A model generated the notes under the pieces. The model made no database searches and was not told the origin of the DNA. It was given only the letters and a program-made list of their open reading frames with translations. The position numbers and the translations under genes are program-made. Source: an uncultured Clostridia bacterium (GTDB lineage Bacteria; Bacillota; Clostridia; Lachnospirales; CAG-274). From it: DNA of 19,378 bases. Numbering within the stretch: position 1 is the first letter of the stretch; each line of letters starts with the position of its first letter. Of this stretch, positions 6,675-15,187 are shown in pieces. The stretch is taken from the NCBI GenBank assembly GCA_947589405.1, contig CANQBT010000027.1, forward strand, positions 1-19,378, written 5' to 3'.

Positions 6675-8060
6675 ATGGCAAAATACAAATGCGGAATATG
6701 CGGTTATGTTTACGATGAGGAGAAGGAAGGCAAGCCCTTTGGCGAACTGGAATGCTGCCCTATGTGCAAGCAGGGTATAGAGGTATTCAGGTTAGTCGAA
6801 CAGGAGCCTGAGCCTGTTTTGGAAAACAGCGGCTCACATCTTGAATACGACAGGGAATATGCTCGTTTTGACGAAAGCATAAGATATATGGATCAAATAC
6901 ATAAAATGGCGGTTACAGGCCGCCCTGTTATAGAAGCTATGGGTACTCGCATGCCTATGCCAAATTGGGACGACATACTTGTGCTGGGAGCGCAGCTGAA
7001 TCCCCCGCCACTTATGGAGGACGAGGAAGTCAGCATAAAAACCGTAATTGGCAAAAATGCAAAGAAGCCTATGGTACTTGACGGTCCCGTATATATTTCC
7101 CATATGTCCTTCGGCGCTCTTTCAAAGGAAACAAAAATAGCTCTTGCAAAAGGCTCCGCTATGGCAGGAACGGCAATGTGCAGCGGAGAAGGCGGCATAT
7201 TGCCTGAGGAAATGGCGGCTTCATATAAGTATATATTTGAATATGTGCCTAACCGCTACAGCGTAACGCCTGAAAATTTGCAAAATTCAGATGCTATTGA
7301 GATCAAAATAGGTCAGGGCACAAAGCCCGGTATGGGAGGACATCTGCCCGGAGAAAAGGTAACGGAGGAAATTTCCAAAATAAGAAATAAGCCTTTAGGC
7401 AAGGATGTCATTAGTCCGTCAAGGTTCCCCGATATAAACACCAAAGAGGAATTAAAGGAGCTTGTGGAACAGCTGAGAATGTGCTCACAGGGAAGGCCCA
7501 TCGGTATAAAGATAGCTGCCGGCAGGATCGAAAAGGATATGGAGTACTGCGTGTTTGCAGAGCCTGATTTTATTACAATAGACGGAAGAGGTGGAGCCAC
7601 AGGCGCCAGTCCCGGTATAATAAGGGATTCCACAAGTGTTCCCACCATATATGCTCTTTACAGAGCCGTAAAATACCTTAAGGAGAACAATAAGGATATA
7701 GACATTGTAATAACAGGAGGTCTGAGAGTGTCCTCAGACTTTGCAAAGGCTATAGCAATGGGAGCGACAGCTGTTGCGGTAGCTTCTGCGGCTATGATAG
7801 CGGCAGCCTGTCAGCAGTATAGAATATGCGGCAGCGGAAACTGTCCTGTAGGTATGGCTACACAGGACCCTGACCTTAGGAAAAGGCTGGATACAGATAA
7901 GGCGGCTCAAAGAGTAGCAAACTTTTTAAACTGTAGCTTTGATGAGCTTAGGACATTTGCCCGCATTACGGGACATAAGGACATACACGATATGAGCGTT
8001 GATGATCTTTGCACTATAAGCAGAGAAATTTCCGAATTTACGGATATACCTCACGCCTGA
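6675..8060 (+). CDS. Rubredoxin domain fused to glutamate synthase-type FMN/Fe-S domain
   Basis: This 461-residue protein starts with a shortened rubredoxin-like iron site (CGIC at 6-9, CCPMC at 27-31), then the FMN-binding barrel of the glutamate synthase large subunit: ISHMSFGALS (141-150), GQGTKPGMGGHLPG (213-226), IDGRGGATGASP (302-313), TGGLRVSSDFAKA (347-359). The GltS-type iron-sulfur motif C-x5-C-x4-C is intact (379, 385, 390), followed by PVGMATQDP. The glutaminase domain and the C-terminal beta-helix domain of GltB are absent. Such stand-alone proteins are annotated as FMN-binding glutamate synthase family; the true substrate is unknown. The rubredoxin suggests electrons come through the iron site. 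No gltD or ammonia transporter gene is adjacent. ATG follows GGGAGGTG; the gene stands alone between two terminators. Confidence 0.85.
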   Translation: MAKYKCGICGYVYDEEKEGKPFGELECCPMCKQGIEVFRLVEQEPEPVLENSGSHLEYDREYARFDESIRYMDQIHKMAVTGRPVIEAMGTRMPMPNWDDILVLGAQLNPPPLMEDEEVSIKTVIGKNAKKPMVLDGPVYISHMSFGALSKETKIALAKGSAMAGTAMCSGEGGILPEEMAASYKYIFEYVPNRYSVTPENLQNSDAIEIKIGQGTKPGMGGHLPGEKVTEEISKIRNKPLGKDVISPSRFPDINTKEELKELVEQLRMCSQGRPIGIKIAAGRIEKDMEYCVFAEPDFITIDGRGGATGASPGIIRDSTSVPTIYALYRAVKYLKENNKDIDIVITGGLRVSSDFAKAIAMGATAVAVASAAMIAAACQQYRICGSGNCPVGMATQDPDLRKRLDTDKAAQRVANFLNCSFDELRTFARITGHKDIHDMSVDDLCTISREISEFTDIPHA

Positions 8061-8067
8061 AATATAA

Positions 8068-8108
8068 AGGGCTGTTCCTCATTTTTGCATTGATGGGGCA
8101 GCCCTATT
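8068..8108 (+). terminator. Probable terminator after the GltB-like gene
   Basis: AGGGCTG (8068-8074) pairs with CAGCCCT (8099-8105), with further weak pairing of TTCC with GGGG inside; ATTTATATT follows. The stem is good but the T tract is poor. Confidence 0.55.
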
Positions 8109-8192
8109 TATATTGTGCATATACTGTCAAGACGGTTTTGATACATAATGCTTATTAACAGCCACTTTCTTTTATGCATATATTTATGTATG

Positions 8193-8221
8193 TTGAAAAA
8201 TATATAAATAAATGATATAAT
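8193..8221 (+). promoter_or_regulatory. Promoter of the DMT transporter gene
   Basis: TTGAAA (8193-8198), 17 bases, TATAAT (8216-8221): near-consensus housekeeping promoter, 23 bases before the ATG at 8245. No operator was recognised. Confidence 0.7.
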
Positions 8222-8244
8222 GAAAAACGAAGGAAAGTGATAAA

Positions 8245-9300
8245 ATGAGCTGTAAAAATAAGGCGGCTGTTTTTGCTATTATGGCAGCAGCATTATATGC
8301 AATAAATATACCTTTGTCAAAAATCCTTCTGAAGGACGTAACTCCCACCATGATGGCTGCTCTGCTGTATATGGGAGCAGGAATGGGACTTATCATATAC
8401 AGTCTTATACTTCGTATCTTCGGAAGGAGCACAGATAAAGAACATCTTACTAAGAAGGAATTGCCTTTTACCGTATCGATGATACTGCTGGATATAGCTG
8501 CGCCTATACTTCTTATGCTGGGGGTCAGAAGTACCGATTCGGCAAATGTATCATTGCTTAATAATTTTGAGATAGTTGCAACATCTGTAATAGCGTTTGT
8601 GATTTTCAGAGAGGTTATTTCAAAAAGACTGTGGACAGCCATATTTCTTGTGACGGCAGCAAGTATTATGCTGAGCTTTGAGGGAAGCGGCAGCTTTGAT
8701 TTCAACAAGGGTTCGCTTTTTGTAATAGGCGCCTGCATATGCTGGGGCTTTGAAAACAACTGCACAAGAATGCTCAGCTCTAAAAGCTCTGTGGAGATAA
8801 CGACTATAAAGGGCTGTTTTTCAGGATTGGGAAGCCTTATTATTGCCTTTATAATAGGGGAAAGACTTCCGACGGCAGCGTATCTGCTTTCGGCTCTTGT
8901 TCTGGGCTTTGTTGCTTATGGACTTAGCATTAATTTCTATATTATGGCTCAGAAGGACTTAGGCGCAGCAAAGACCAGTATATATTATTCCATATCGCCG
9001 TTTTTAGGTGTTATTTTCAGTCTGATCATATTAAGAGAAAGACCCGATATGGTATTTTTTGCGGCTATGCTCATTATGGCAGTAGCCACAGTAATTACAG
9101 CAAAGGATACAATAGCTGTCCAGCACACTCATGAACATGTCCATGTGCATACTCACATTCACAGGCATGGAAATATAGTTCATACCCATGAGCACGCCCA
9201 TGTGCACTCACATATACATACGCATAATACAGCTGAGGACATTCATGACCATATTCATACAGACAAAGAACTAATTGACCATAATCATGTCCATATTTAA
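8245..9300 (+). CDS. EamA/DMT-family transporter with histidine-rich C-terminal tail
   Basis: A 351-residue inner-membrane transporter. Residues 1-293 form about ten hydrophobic segments in two EamA repeats. The first begins with AAALYAINIPLSKILL, with SANVSLLNNFEIVATSVIAFVIF at its end. The second contains the GACICWGFENN segment and DLGAAKTSIYYSISPFLGVIFSLIILRE, the usual EamA end. Residues 294-351 hold 22 His, mostly alternating as HxHxH, which bind metals such as nickel, cobalt or zinc in other proteins. Typical EamA proteins stop near residue 290-300, so the tail is an extra. The ATG follows AAGGAAAGTGAT. Substrate unknown; a metal or metal-complex link is an inference from the tail. Confidence 0.85.
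   Translation: MSCKNKAAVFAIMAAALYAINIPLSKILLKDVTPTMMAALLYMGAGMGLIIYSLILRIFGRSTDKEHLTKKELPFTVSMILLDIAAPILLMLGVRSTDSANVSLLNNFEIVATSVIAFVIFREVISKRLWTAIFLVTAASIMLSFEGSGSFDFNKGSLFVIGACICWGFENNCTRMLSSKSSVEITTIKGCFSGLGSLIIAFIIGERLPTAAYLLSALVLGFVAYGLSINFYIMAQKDLGAAKTSIYYSISPFLGVIFSLIILRERPDMVFFAAMLIMAVATVITAKDTIAVQHTHEHVHVHTHIHRHGNIVHTHEHAHVHSHIHTHNTAEDIHDHIHTDKELIDHNHVHI
9124..9297 (+). repeat. Coding repeat: two histidine-rich units in the transporter tail
   Basis: Unit one begins at 9124 (HTHEHVHVHTHIHRH) and unit two at 9181 (HTHEHAHVHSHIHTH), a 57-base, 19-residue offset. A looser third stretch (HDHIH, HNHVH) follows. The synonymous and non-synonymous differences show an old internal duplication. 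Confidence 0.75.
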
Positions 9301-9324
9301 CCAAAAAATAGTAAAATTTTTTAC

Positions 9325-9353
9325 TTGAAATCCATTAGTTAACTTGCTATAAT
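9325..9353 (+). promoter_or_regulatory. Upstream promoter P1 of the permease gene, with palindrome in the spacer
   Basis: TTGAAA (9325-9330), 17 bases, TATAAT (9348-9353), with an extended -10 TGC just before. The 8-bp palindrome AGTTAACT (9337-9344) lies in the spacer and could be a half-operator. Confidence 0.65.
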
Positions 9354-9385
9354 GGTAAAAGTTTTAAGGGGTAGGAATAACAACG

Positions 9386-9394
9386 TGTTATAAT
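9386..9394 (+). promoter_or_regulatory. Downstream promoter P2 of the permease gene (extended -10)
   Basis: TGTTATAAT is a perfect extended -10 element, 34 bases before the ATG at 9429. There is no good -35 at 9366-9371, so the extended element would have to carry it. Confidence 0.4.
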
Positions 9395-9428
9395 TACATC
9401 TTAAGTGAAGATCAAGGAGGAAAATTTT

Positions 9429-10784
9429 ATGATTGCAAAAATAACGGCATTTTTAATTTTCTTTGTAATGTTTATTCTTATAGTTTCGGATAAGATCGAA
9501 AGACACAAGGTAACGCTTAACTGCGCAGTACTTACGATTTTACTGGTTTTCGGACTGTCGATGCGAAGCCTGAGCGCCATAACGGAGACCCTTAATATAA
9601 AGACATTATTCACTCAGTCCTTTTGGTACAGTACAGGAAGTGCAGAGGAATCCTCTACCGGTATCAACTGGGCGACTATCATATTCATATTGGGCATGAT
9701 GGTAATGGTAGAGGGAATGGCGAAGTCAGGATTTTTCCGCTGGCTGTGTATGTGGCTTGCAAAGCTTGTAAACTATAAGCCGATACCGCTTTTTATAGCG
9801 TTTATGATAATGTCGGCAGTACTTTCCATGTTTATTGACAGCATTACGGTGGTACTTTTCCTGGCAGCCGTTACAATAGAGCTTGCCAGACTCCTGAAAT
9901 TCAATCCCATACCTATGATCATTTCGGAGATATTCTGCGCCAATCTGGGAGGCTCCGCCACTATGTGCGGAGATCCGCCCAATATAATAATAGGCACATC
10001 ATTCCATCTGACATTCGGTGATTTCCTTGTCAATACAGGCGTTATATCAGGTATAGGACTTGTGCTTGTAGTATTATACTTTTATATAGTGTTCAGAAAT
10101 AAGCTGATCACAGATGAACATGCCAATGTAGATATTTCAACTATGCCAAAACCGTCCTCAGCCATTACAAGCAAGGGGCATTTTGCGGCAAGCTGCGTTA
10201 TATTTGCAAGTGCGGTCGTAATGCTTATCACTCATGCTCAGACAGGGCTTACGGTTGCTTTTATAGGTATGTTTATAACAGTCGTTACGCTGTTGGCAGC
10301 AGGAAGAGATGCATATAATATACTTAAGAAAATAGATTATAAGACGCTGTTGTTCTTCGTGGGTCTGTTTATAGTAGTAGGCGGACTTGAACAAACGGGT
10401 ATACTTGAGGATATAGCAGGGCTTATAGAGGCCATAAGCGGCGGCCACAATATAGCTATGATCGCCATTATTATATGGGTATCCGCTATTGCCAGCGCCT
10501 TTGTGGACAATATTCCCTTTGCCGCAACAATGATACCCGTAATAAGCAGCCTTGCAGAGGCTACAGGTATAGATATAGGCGTTCTGGCATGGACGCTGTC
10601 AATGGGTACGGATATAGGCGGCAGCGCTACTCCGATAGGCGCTTCCGCAAATGTTGTGGGTACTTCTGTAGCCGCAAAGAACGGATATATAATAGGCTGG
10701 GATAAATTCTGCAAATATGCGGTGCCTGCAACTCTTATAGTAGTTACTGCTTCAATGCTCATAATATTTGTAAGATATTGTTGA
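9429..10784 (+). CDS. ArsB/NhaD-type ion permease (IT superfamily, SLC13-like)
   Basis: A 451-residue integral membrane protein with about eleven hydrophobic segments. It has the two family hallmarks: GGSATMCGDPPNIIIG (about 174-189) in the first half and DIGGSATPIGASANVVG in the second, each a re-entrant substrate loop, and FVDNIPFAATMIPV. Families with these loops carry arsenite, sodium/proton or dicarboxylates; the sequence does not tell which. No arsR, arsC or arsA neighbour is present, so arsenite is not favoured. ATG at 9429 follows AAGGAGG at 9414-9420; an earlier GTG at 9405 lies before the ribosome site and is rejected. The kinase-like gene follows after 18 bases. Confidence 0.87.
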   Translation: MIAKITAFLIFFVMFILIVSDKIERHKVTLNCAVLTILLVFGLSMRSLSAITETLNIKTLFTQSFWYSTGSAEESSTGINWATIIFILGMMVMVEGMAKSGFFRWLCMWLAKLVNYKPIPLFIAFMIMSAVLSMFIDSITVVLFLAAVTIELARLLKFNPIPMIISEIFCANLGGSATMCGDPPNIIIGTSFHLTFGDFLVNTGVISGIGLVLVVLYFYIVFRNKLITDEHANVDISTMPKPSSAITSKGHFAASCVIFASAVVMLITHAQTGLTVAFIGMFITVVTLLAAGRDAYNILKKIDYKTLLFFVGLFIVVGGLEQTGILEDIAGLIEAISGGHNIAMIAIIIWVSAIASAFVDNIPFAATMIPVISSLAEATGIDIGVLAWTLSMGTDIGGSATPIGASANVVGTSVAAKNGYIIGWDKFCKYAVPATLIVVTASMLIIFVRYC

Positions 10785-10802
10785 TCGGAAGAGGGGGATA
10801 AC

Positions 10803-11411
10803 ATGAACAATCAGATAATTATTGCAATAGGACGTGAGTTCGGCAGCGGAGGGCATAAGATCGCTCAGAAGCTGGCAGAGGATCTGGGACTTAATTTTTA
10901 TGACAGACGTATGCTTGACGAGCTTGCCGAAAAGAAAAAAATAAGAATAGAGTTTCTTGAAAAATATGATGAAGAGCCAAGAAAGTTTTTCGGAGCAAGA
11001 AGCGTAGATGCAAGAACAAAGTCATATTCAAATTCCATAGAGGAGATCATTGCCGAGATGCAGTTTGAATATTTAAGAGAAAAGGCCGACAAGGGAGAAA
11101 GCTTTGTGATAGTAGGACGCTGTGCAGAGGAAGTGCTTAAGGACAGAAAAGGTCTTATTTCTATATTTATACTGGCAGATCATGACGACAAGGTAAAGAG
11201 GACTATGGATAAATTCCACATAGATGAAAAGGAAGCAATATTAAAGAATAAAAGACATGATAAGACCAGGAAGAAGTATCATAATGTCCACTCAGAGGGC
11301 AAATGGGGAGATTCCAGAACATATGACTTATGCATAAACAGCAGTAAGCTTGGCATAGACGGAACTGTCGGCATACTTAAAAAATATATAGGCGAAAGGG
11401 TATGCAAATAA
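10803..11411 (+). CDS. Cytidylate kinase-like family protein
   Basis: A 202-residue cytoplasmic P-loop protein. Near the start it has IAIGREFGSGGHKIAQKLAEDLG, with the nucleotide loop GREFGSGG (10-17), then a bound-region YDRRML, VIVGRCAEEVL (a conserved Arg-Cys turn), and a lid-like segment rich in Lys and Arg (KNKRHDKTRKKYHNV). This is the Cytidylate_kin2 pattern of Clostridial and Bacteroides proteins of unknown role, distinct from Cmk. ATG at 10803 follows GGGGG, 18 bases after the permease stop, so it is co-transcribed. It may phosphorylate a nucleotide or have a regulatory part; the substrate is not known. Confidence 0.85.
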   Translation: MNNQIIIAIGREFGSGGHKIAQKLAEDLGLNFYDRRMLDELAEKKKIRIEFLEKYDEEPRKFFGARSVDARTKSYSNSIEEIIAEMQFEYLREKADKGESFVIVGRCAEEVLKDRKGLISIFILADHDDKVKRTMDKFHIDEKEAILKNKRHDKTRKKYHNVHSEGKWGDSRTYDLCINSSKLGIDGTVGILKKYIGERVCK

Positions 11412-11475
11412 ACAGACATATATATTTTATAGCTCAACATATTGTGCCTAAATTGTGATCAAATTATGTTAATTC

Positions 11476-11504
11476 TTGATTTTTTGTACAAAATAGTGTA
11501 GTAT
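11476..11504 (+). promoter_or_regulatory. Promoter of the DUF362 gene
   Basis: TTGATT (11476-11481), 17 bases, TAGTAT (11499-11504), 33 bases before the ATG at 11538; matches 4/6 and 5/6 of the housekeeping consensus. Confidence 0.5.
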
Positions 11505-11537
11505 AGGTATATACATGAAAGTCAGAGGAGGTTATTT

Positions 11538-12404
11538 ATGAAATCAAAAGTTTACTTTTCAAAAAAATTAACGCCGGAGAATGTGACTGATATGTATAAG
11601 CTCACAGGTTTTGAACCGAAGGGCAATATACTTGTTAAGCTCCATTCAGGTGAAACAGGCAACCAGAATTTTTTAAAGCCGGATTTTTTAAAGCCGATCA
11701 TAGAGTATGTAAACGGAACGGTAGGCGAATGCAATACAGCCTATGAGGGAACAAGAGATACTACAGAAAAGCATCTTAAAACTCTTGAAGAGCATGGCTG
11801 GTCAAAGTACTTTAATGTGGATCTTCTTGATGCCGAAGGCCCTGATATGGAGTTAAGCATTCCCAACGGAAATGTTATTAAGAAAAATTTTGTAGGCAAG
11901 GATATTGCAAAGTATGATTCAATGCTTGTACTTTCACATTTTAAGGGACACCCTATGGGCGGATACGGCGGAGCATTGAAGCAGCTTTCTATCGGCTTGG
12001 CTTCATCATACGGAAAGGCATATATACATGGCGCAGGCGATCCCGACGCTTTCTGGAGTACAGATGTTAATTTGTTCTTGGGAGCTATGGCAGATGCCGC
12101 ATCTTCCGTAATAGATTATTTTAAGGGAAAAATAGTATATATAAATGTAATGAAGAATATGTCTGTAGACTGTGACTGCTGTGCAGTTGCGGAGGATCCC
12201 TGTATGGCTGATATAGGCATACTTGCTTCAACCGATCCTGTTGCCATAGATCAGGCTTGTATAGATCTTGTATATAATTCTGATGACAAGGGCAGGGATC
12301 ATCTTGTGGAGAGAATAGAATCCAGAAACGGTATCCATACCATTGAAATGGCTGCAAAGCTTAACATCGGCTCAAGAGAATACGAGCTTGTAAATGTAGA
12401 TTAA
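11538..12404 (+). CDS. DUF362 domain protein
   Basis: A 288-residue cytoplasmic protein with the DUF362 marks SHFKGHPMGGYGGALKQLSIGLAS (about 133-156) and DCDCCAVAEDPCMADIGILASTDPVAIDQA in the second half. Many DUF362 proteins also carry a C-terminal 4Fe-4S ferredoxin domain. Here that domain is missing, but a Cys cluster (DCDCC plus a following Cys) is kept. The function of the family is not settled; a redox or iron-sulfur role is assumed. ATG at 11538 follows AGAGGAGG; it is a single-gene unit with its own promoter and terminator. Length is normal for the ferredoxin-less form. Confidence 0.85.
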   Translation: MKSKVYFSKKLTPENVTDMYKLTGFEPKGNILVKLHSGETGNQNFLKPDFLKPIIEYVNGTVGECNTAYEGTRDTTEKHLKTLEEHGWSKYFNVDLLDAEGPDMELSIPNGNVIKKNFVGKDIAKYDSMLVLSHFKGHPMGGYGGALKQLSIGLASSYGKAYIHGAGDPDAFWSTDVNLFLGAMADAASSVIDYFKGKIVYINVMKNMSVDCDCCAVAEDPCMADIGILASTDPVAIDQACIDLVYNSDDKGRDHLVERIESRNGIHTIEMAAKLNIGSREYELVNVD

Positions 12405-12411
12405 TAAAGGG

Positions 12412-12444
12412 GACTGCTGTGCATTTTTGTACAGTAGTCTTTTT
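12412..12444 (+). terminator. Terminator of the DUF362 gene
   Basis: GACTGCTGTGC (12412-12422) pairs with GTACAGTAGTC (12429-12439), two G-T pairs included, and a T run follows (12440-12444). Confidence 0.8.
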
Positions 12445-12462
12445 GCGCAGATATGTATTGTA

Positions 12463-12491
12463 TAGACACTATCAATAAAAATATATATTAT
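12463..12491 (+). promoter_or_regulatory. Candidate promoter of the sensor kinase gene
   Basis: TAGACA (12463-12468), 17 bases, TATTAT (12486-12491). Each element matches 5/6. The region is AT-rich, so chance matches are likely. Confidence 0.4.
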
Positions 12492-12538
12492 AATTATATA
12501 AGCATAAAATATATTGCTCTTATAATTGAGGTGCTGTT

Positions 12539-15127
12539 ATGAAAAAAAGGGATTTTGACAAAAGAAAGCTTAAGGATAAAAATATAATTGCAACCATATT
12601 GACTATCATACTTATTTCTGTCGTACTTATTATTTCCAATATCAAGATAAGCCGCCTTACGGAAAACCGCTGTCTTGAGAGAATACAAGAGGTTGCCAAT
12701 ACGGTCATGGACGATGTTATCGATAAGATAACTAACGACAGCCGTATTCTTAACGCAGTAGCTGAGATAATCACCATAGATGAGGATTTCGATACGTCTA
12801 CCATGCAGAAGATACTGCAGGAGTTTTCTCCCCTTACGGCATCGGGAAATATAAATCTGCTTCTTCCCGGAGATAGGGTAATTACAAGGGAAACAGTAAT
12901 AGACGGCAAGGGTAAAATATCATTTGAGGAAGAGGCGGCTCTTGGCGAGCACGTCACAAACAGAATGATAAGCCTTATGGATGATAATAAGCAGGTAATA
13001 CGTCATTTTGTACCCATAGTGCATGACGGCAAAACCGTTGCTATGCTTTATTCCTCCACAAATCTTGAAAAGCTCCCCGATGCCCTGAATATAGACAATA
13101 TGTATAACGGAAGCGCCAGCGTATACATAATCGACCGTGAAAACGGAGATTTCATTATGGATACACTTCATGATAAGCTTGGTAACATTAACTCTATGGG
13201 TATGAAGAAAACAAAGGACAGCGTTACAATGGAGGATGTCGGCAGAGACATAACGGAAGGCAGATCGGGTCATATGCAGTTCCGCTCCGATACTATGGGC
13301 GAGTATGTCTACTTCTATTTTACACCTATAAAGTATGAGAATTTTAATATAGGCGAAGCAAAGGATATAAATAAGTGGACCGTAGCGGTTACCGTCCCCG
13401 AGTCTGAAGCCCTGAGAAATCTTTACAATGTAAGAAAGGTATGCTTTGCCCTTTGCGCTGCCGAATCTCTTATACTTATCATATATCTTATATGGACGCT
13501 TAGGAACACTAAGGTGACGCTTGAAAAGGCTGTACTTGAAGAACGTCTTGTTAAGGCGGAAAATGCAGAAAGAGCAAAGACGATGTTCCTTTCAAATATG
13601 TCCCATGATATAAGAACGCCTATGAACGCAATCATAGGCTATGCTACCCTTGCAGCTGCAAATTTGAACGATACCGACAGGATAAAGGATTATCTTTCTA
13701 AGATACTTTCATCAAGCAATCATCTGCTCAGCCTTATAAACGATATACTGGATATGAGCCGTATTGAAAGCGGACGTGTATACATAGAGGAAACAGAGTG
13801 CAGTCTCCCCGATATACTCAAGGATCTCAGAACGATACTGCAAAGCCAGATGAAATCAAAAAATCTTGATTTCTTTATGGATACCATTGATGTTATAGAC
13901 GAAGATGTGTACTGTGATAAGCTTCATCTCAATCAGGTGCTTCTGAATCTTCTCAGCAATGCTATAAAGTTTACTCCTTCGGGAGGTTCCGTTTCTCTTA
14001 CCATAAAGCAGAAGCACGGTGCTCCTTCAGGCTATGCATCATATGAAATAAGGGTTAAGGACACAGGCATAGGTATGAGTCCAGAGTTTTTGAAGCATGT
14101 GTTTGAGCCTTTTGAAAGAGAGAGCAATACTACCGTAAGCGGTATACAGGGCACAGGACTTGGAATGGCAATAGCTAAAAATATAGTCGACATGATGGGC
14201 GGCAAAATCGAAGTCAAGAGTGAGCAGGGCAAGGGAACCGAATTTATACTTGATATTGAGCTTAGACTTCAGTCAGAAAGTCGTCAGATAGAGGTAATTA
14301 AAGAGCTTCAGGGCATGAACGCCCTTGTAGTCGACGATGATTATACTGTGTGCGATAGTGTAACAAAAATGCTTGTACAGCTGGGATTAAGAGCACATTG
14401 GACTATGTACGGCAAGGAGGCTGTGCTTCATGCCAAGCAGTCAGTAGAGCTGGGCGATGCATTTGACGCATATATTATTGACTGGCAGATGCCAGATCTG
14501 AACGGTATAGAGGTAGTAAGACAAATAAGAAATGAAATAGGCGATATAGTTCCTATTATAATACTTACAGCTTACGACTGGTCAAGTATTGAGACCGAAG
14601 CAAGAATGGCAGGAGTCACAGCCTTTTGCAATAAGCCGATTTTCCTGTCAACATTAAGGGATACTCTTCTTTCTGCAATAGGACGTGATAACGGAAATGC
14701 TGATGACGATGCGGTAATGCCTGCTGCGCCTGAGGATATAAAGGGCAAGCGTATACTTCTTGTGGAGGATAATGAGCTTAATAGTGAAATTGCAGAAGCG
14801 ATACTTACAGAAAACGGATTATATGTAGATACAGCCGATGACGGAAGCGTAGCCGTTGATAAGGTAAAAAATTCGGAACCGGGATATTATGACCTTATAC
14901 TTATGGACGTGCAGATGCCTATAATGAACGGCTATGAAGCGACTATCGCCATAAGGGGACTTGAAAATGAAAGGCTTGCGTCTATTCCTATTATAGCCAT
15001 GACCGCAAACGCATTTAACGAGGATAAGGAGCTTGCAATTAACAGCGGTATGAACGATCATATTGCCAAACCTCTTAACGTTGAGAAGCTTTTTGAAGTG
15101 CTTCACAAATATCTTACCGAAAAATAA
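12539..15127 (+). CDS. Hybrid sensor histidine kinase with two receiver domains
   Basis: An 862-residue inner-membrane kinase. Order: TM1 (about 15-36), an extracellular sensor region of about 265 residues (cache-like by size and by the segment SVYIIDRENGDFI), TM2 (about 302-322), a coiled linker, the HisKA domain with phospho-His356 in FLSNMSHDIRTPMNA, and an HATPase domain with N box NLLSNAIKF, DTGIG (508-512) and GTGLGMA (538-544). Receiver 1 has VVDDD and Asp648, receiver 2 has LVEDN and Asp790. Both receivers keep the phospho-acceptor Asp, the Thr and the Lys, so both look active. No HPt domain or separate response regulator lies next to it, so the output is unknown. ATG at 12539 follows GAGGTG. 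Confidence 0.92.
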   Translation: MKKRDFDKRKLKDKNIIATILTIILISVVLIISNIKISRLTENRCLERIQEVANTVMDDVIDKITNDSRILNAVAEIITIDEDFDTSTMQKILQEFSPLTASGNINLLLPGDRVITRETVIDGKGKISFEEEAALGEHVTNRMISLMDDNKQVIRHFVPIVHDGKTVAMLYSSTNLEKLPDALNIDNMYNGSASVYIIDRENGDFIMDTLHDKLGNINSMGMKKTKDSVTMEDVGRDITEGRSGHMQFRSDTMGEYVYFYFTPIKYENFNIGEAKDINKWTVAVTVPESEALRNLYNVRKVCFALCAAESLILIIYLIWTLRNTKVTLEKAVLEERLVKAENAERAKTMFLSNMSHDIRTPMNAIIGYATLAAANLNDTDRIKDYLSKILSSSNHLLSLINDILDMSRIESGRVYIEETECSLPDILKDLRTILQSQMKSKNLDFFMDTIDVIDEDVYCDKLHLNQVLLNLLSNAIKFTPSGGSVSLTIKQKHGAPSGYASYEIRVKDTGIGMSPEFLKHVFEPFERESNTTVSGIQGTGLGMAIAKNIVDMMGGKIEVKSEQGKGTEFILDIELRLQSESRQIEVIKELQGMNALVVDDDYTVCDSVTKMLVQLGLRAHWTMYGKEAVLHAKQSVELGDAFDAYIIDWQMPDLNGIEVVRQIRNEIGDIVPIIILTAYDWSSIETEARMAGVTAFCNKPIFLSTLRDTLLSAIGRDNGNADDDAVMPAAPEDIKGKRILLVEDNELNSEIAEAILTENGLYVDTADDGSVAVDKVKNSEPGYYDLILMDVQMPIMNGYEATIAIRGLENERLASIPIIAMTANAFNEDKELAINSGMNDHIAKPLNVEKLFEVLHKYLTEK

Positions 15128-15187
15128 ATTCAGGTATATTTTTAAAGGCTTTTTCATATATTGTTTTATCTCTATAGGAGGAATTAT

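Noticed and set aside
6583..6780. Forward open frame overlapping the start of the GltB-like gene
   Set aside because: It starts in the terminator hairpin and overlaps the rubredoxin coding frame; composition is not protein-like.
9095..9304. Minus-strand frame rich in Tyr, His and Glu opposite the histidine tail
   Set aside because: It only mirrors the repeated CAT/CAC codons on the other strand.
9310..9325. AGTAAAA/TTTTACT hairpin as terminator after the DMT gene
   Set aside because: The stem is only AT pairs with a 2-base loop and has no T tract after it.
10158..10448. Minus-strand frame inside the permease gene
   Set aside because: Shadow of a clear membrane protein gene, with no ribosome site or recognisable domain.
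15128..15187. Sigma-K promoter before the amidase gene
   Set aside because: CATATATTG has a wrong last base and no AC lies at the right distance, so there is no support in the sequence even if regulation by sigma-K is plausible.
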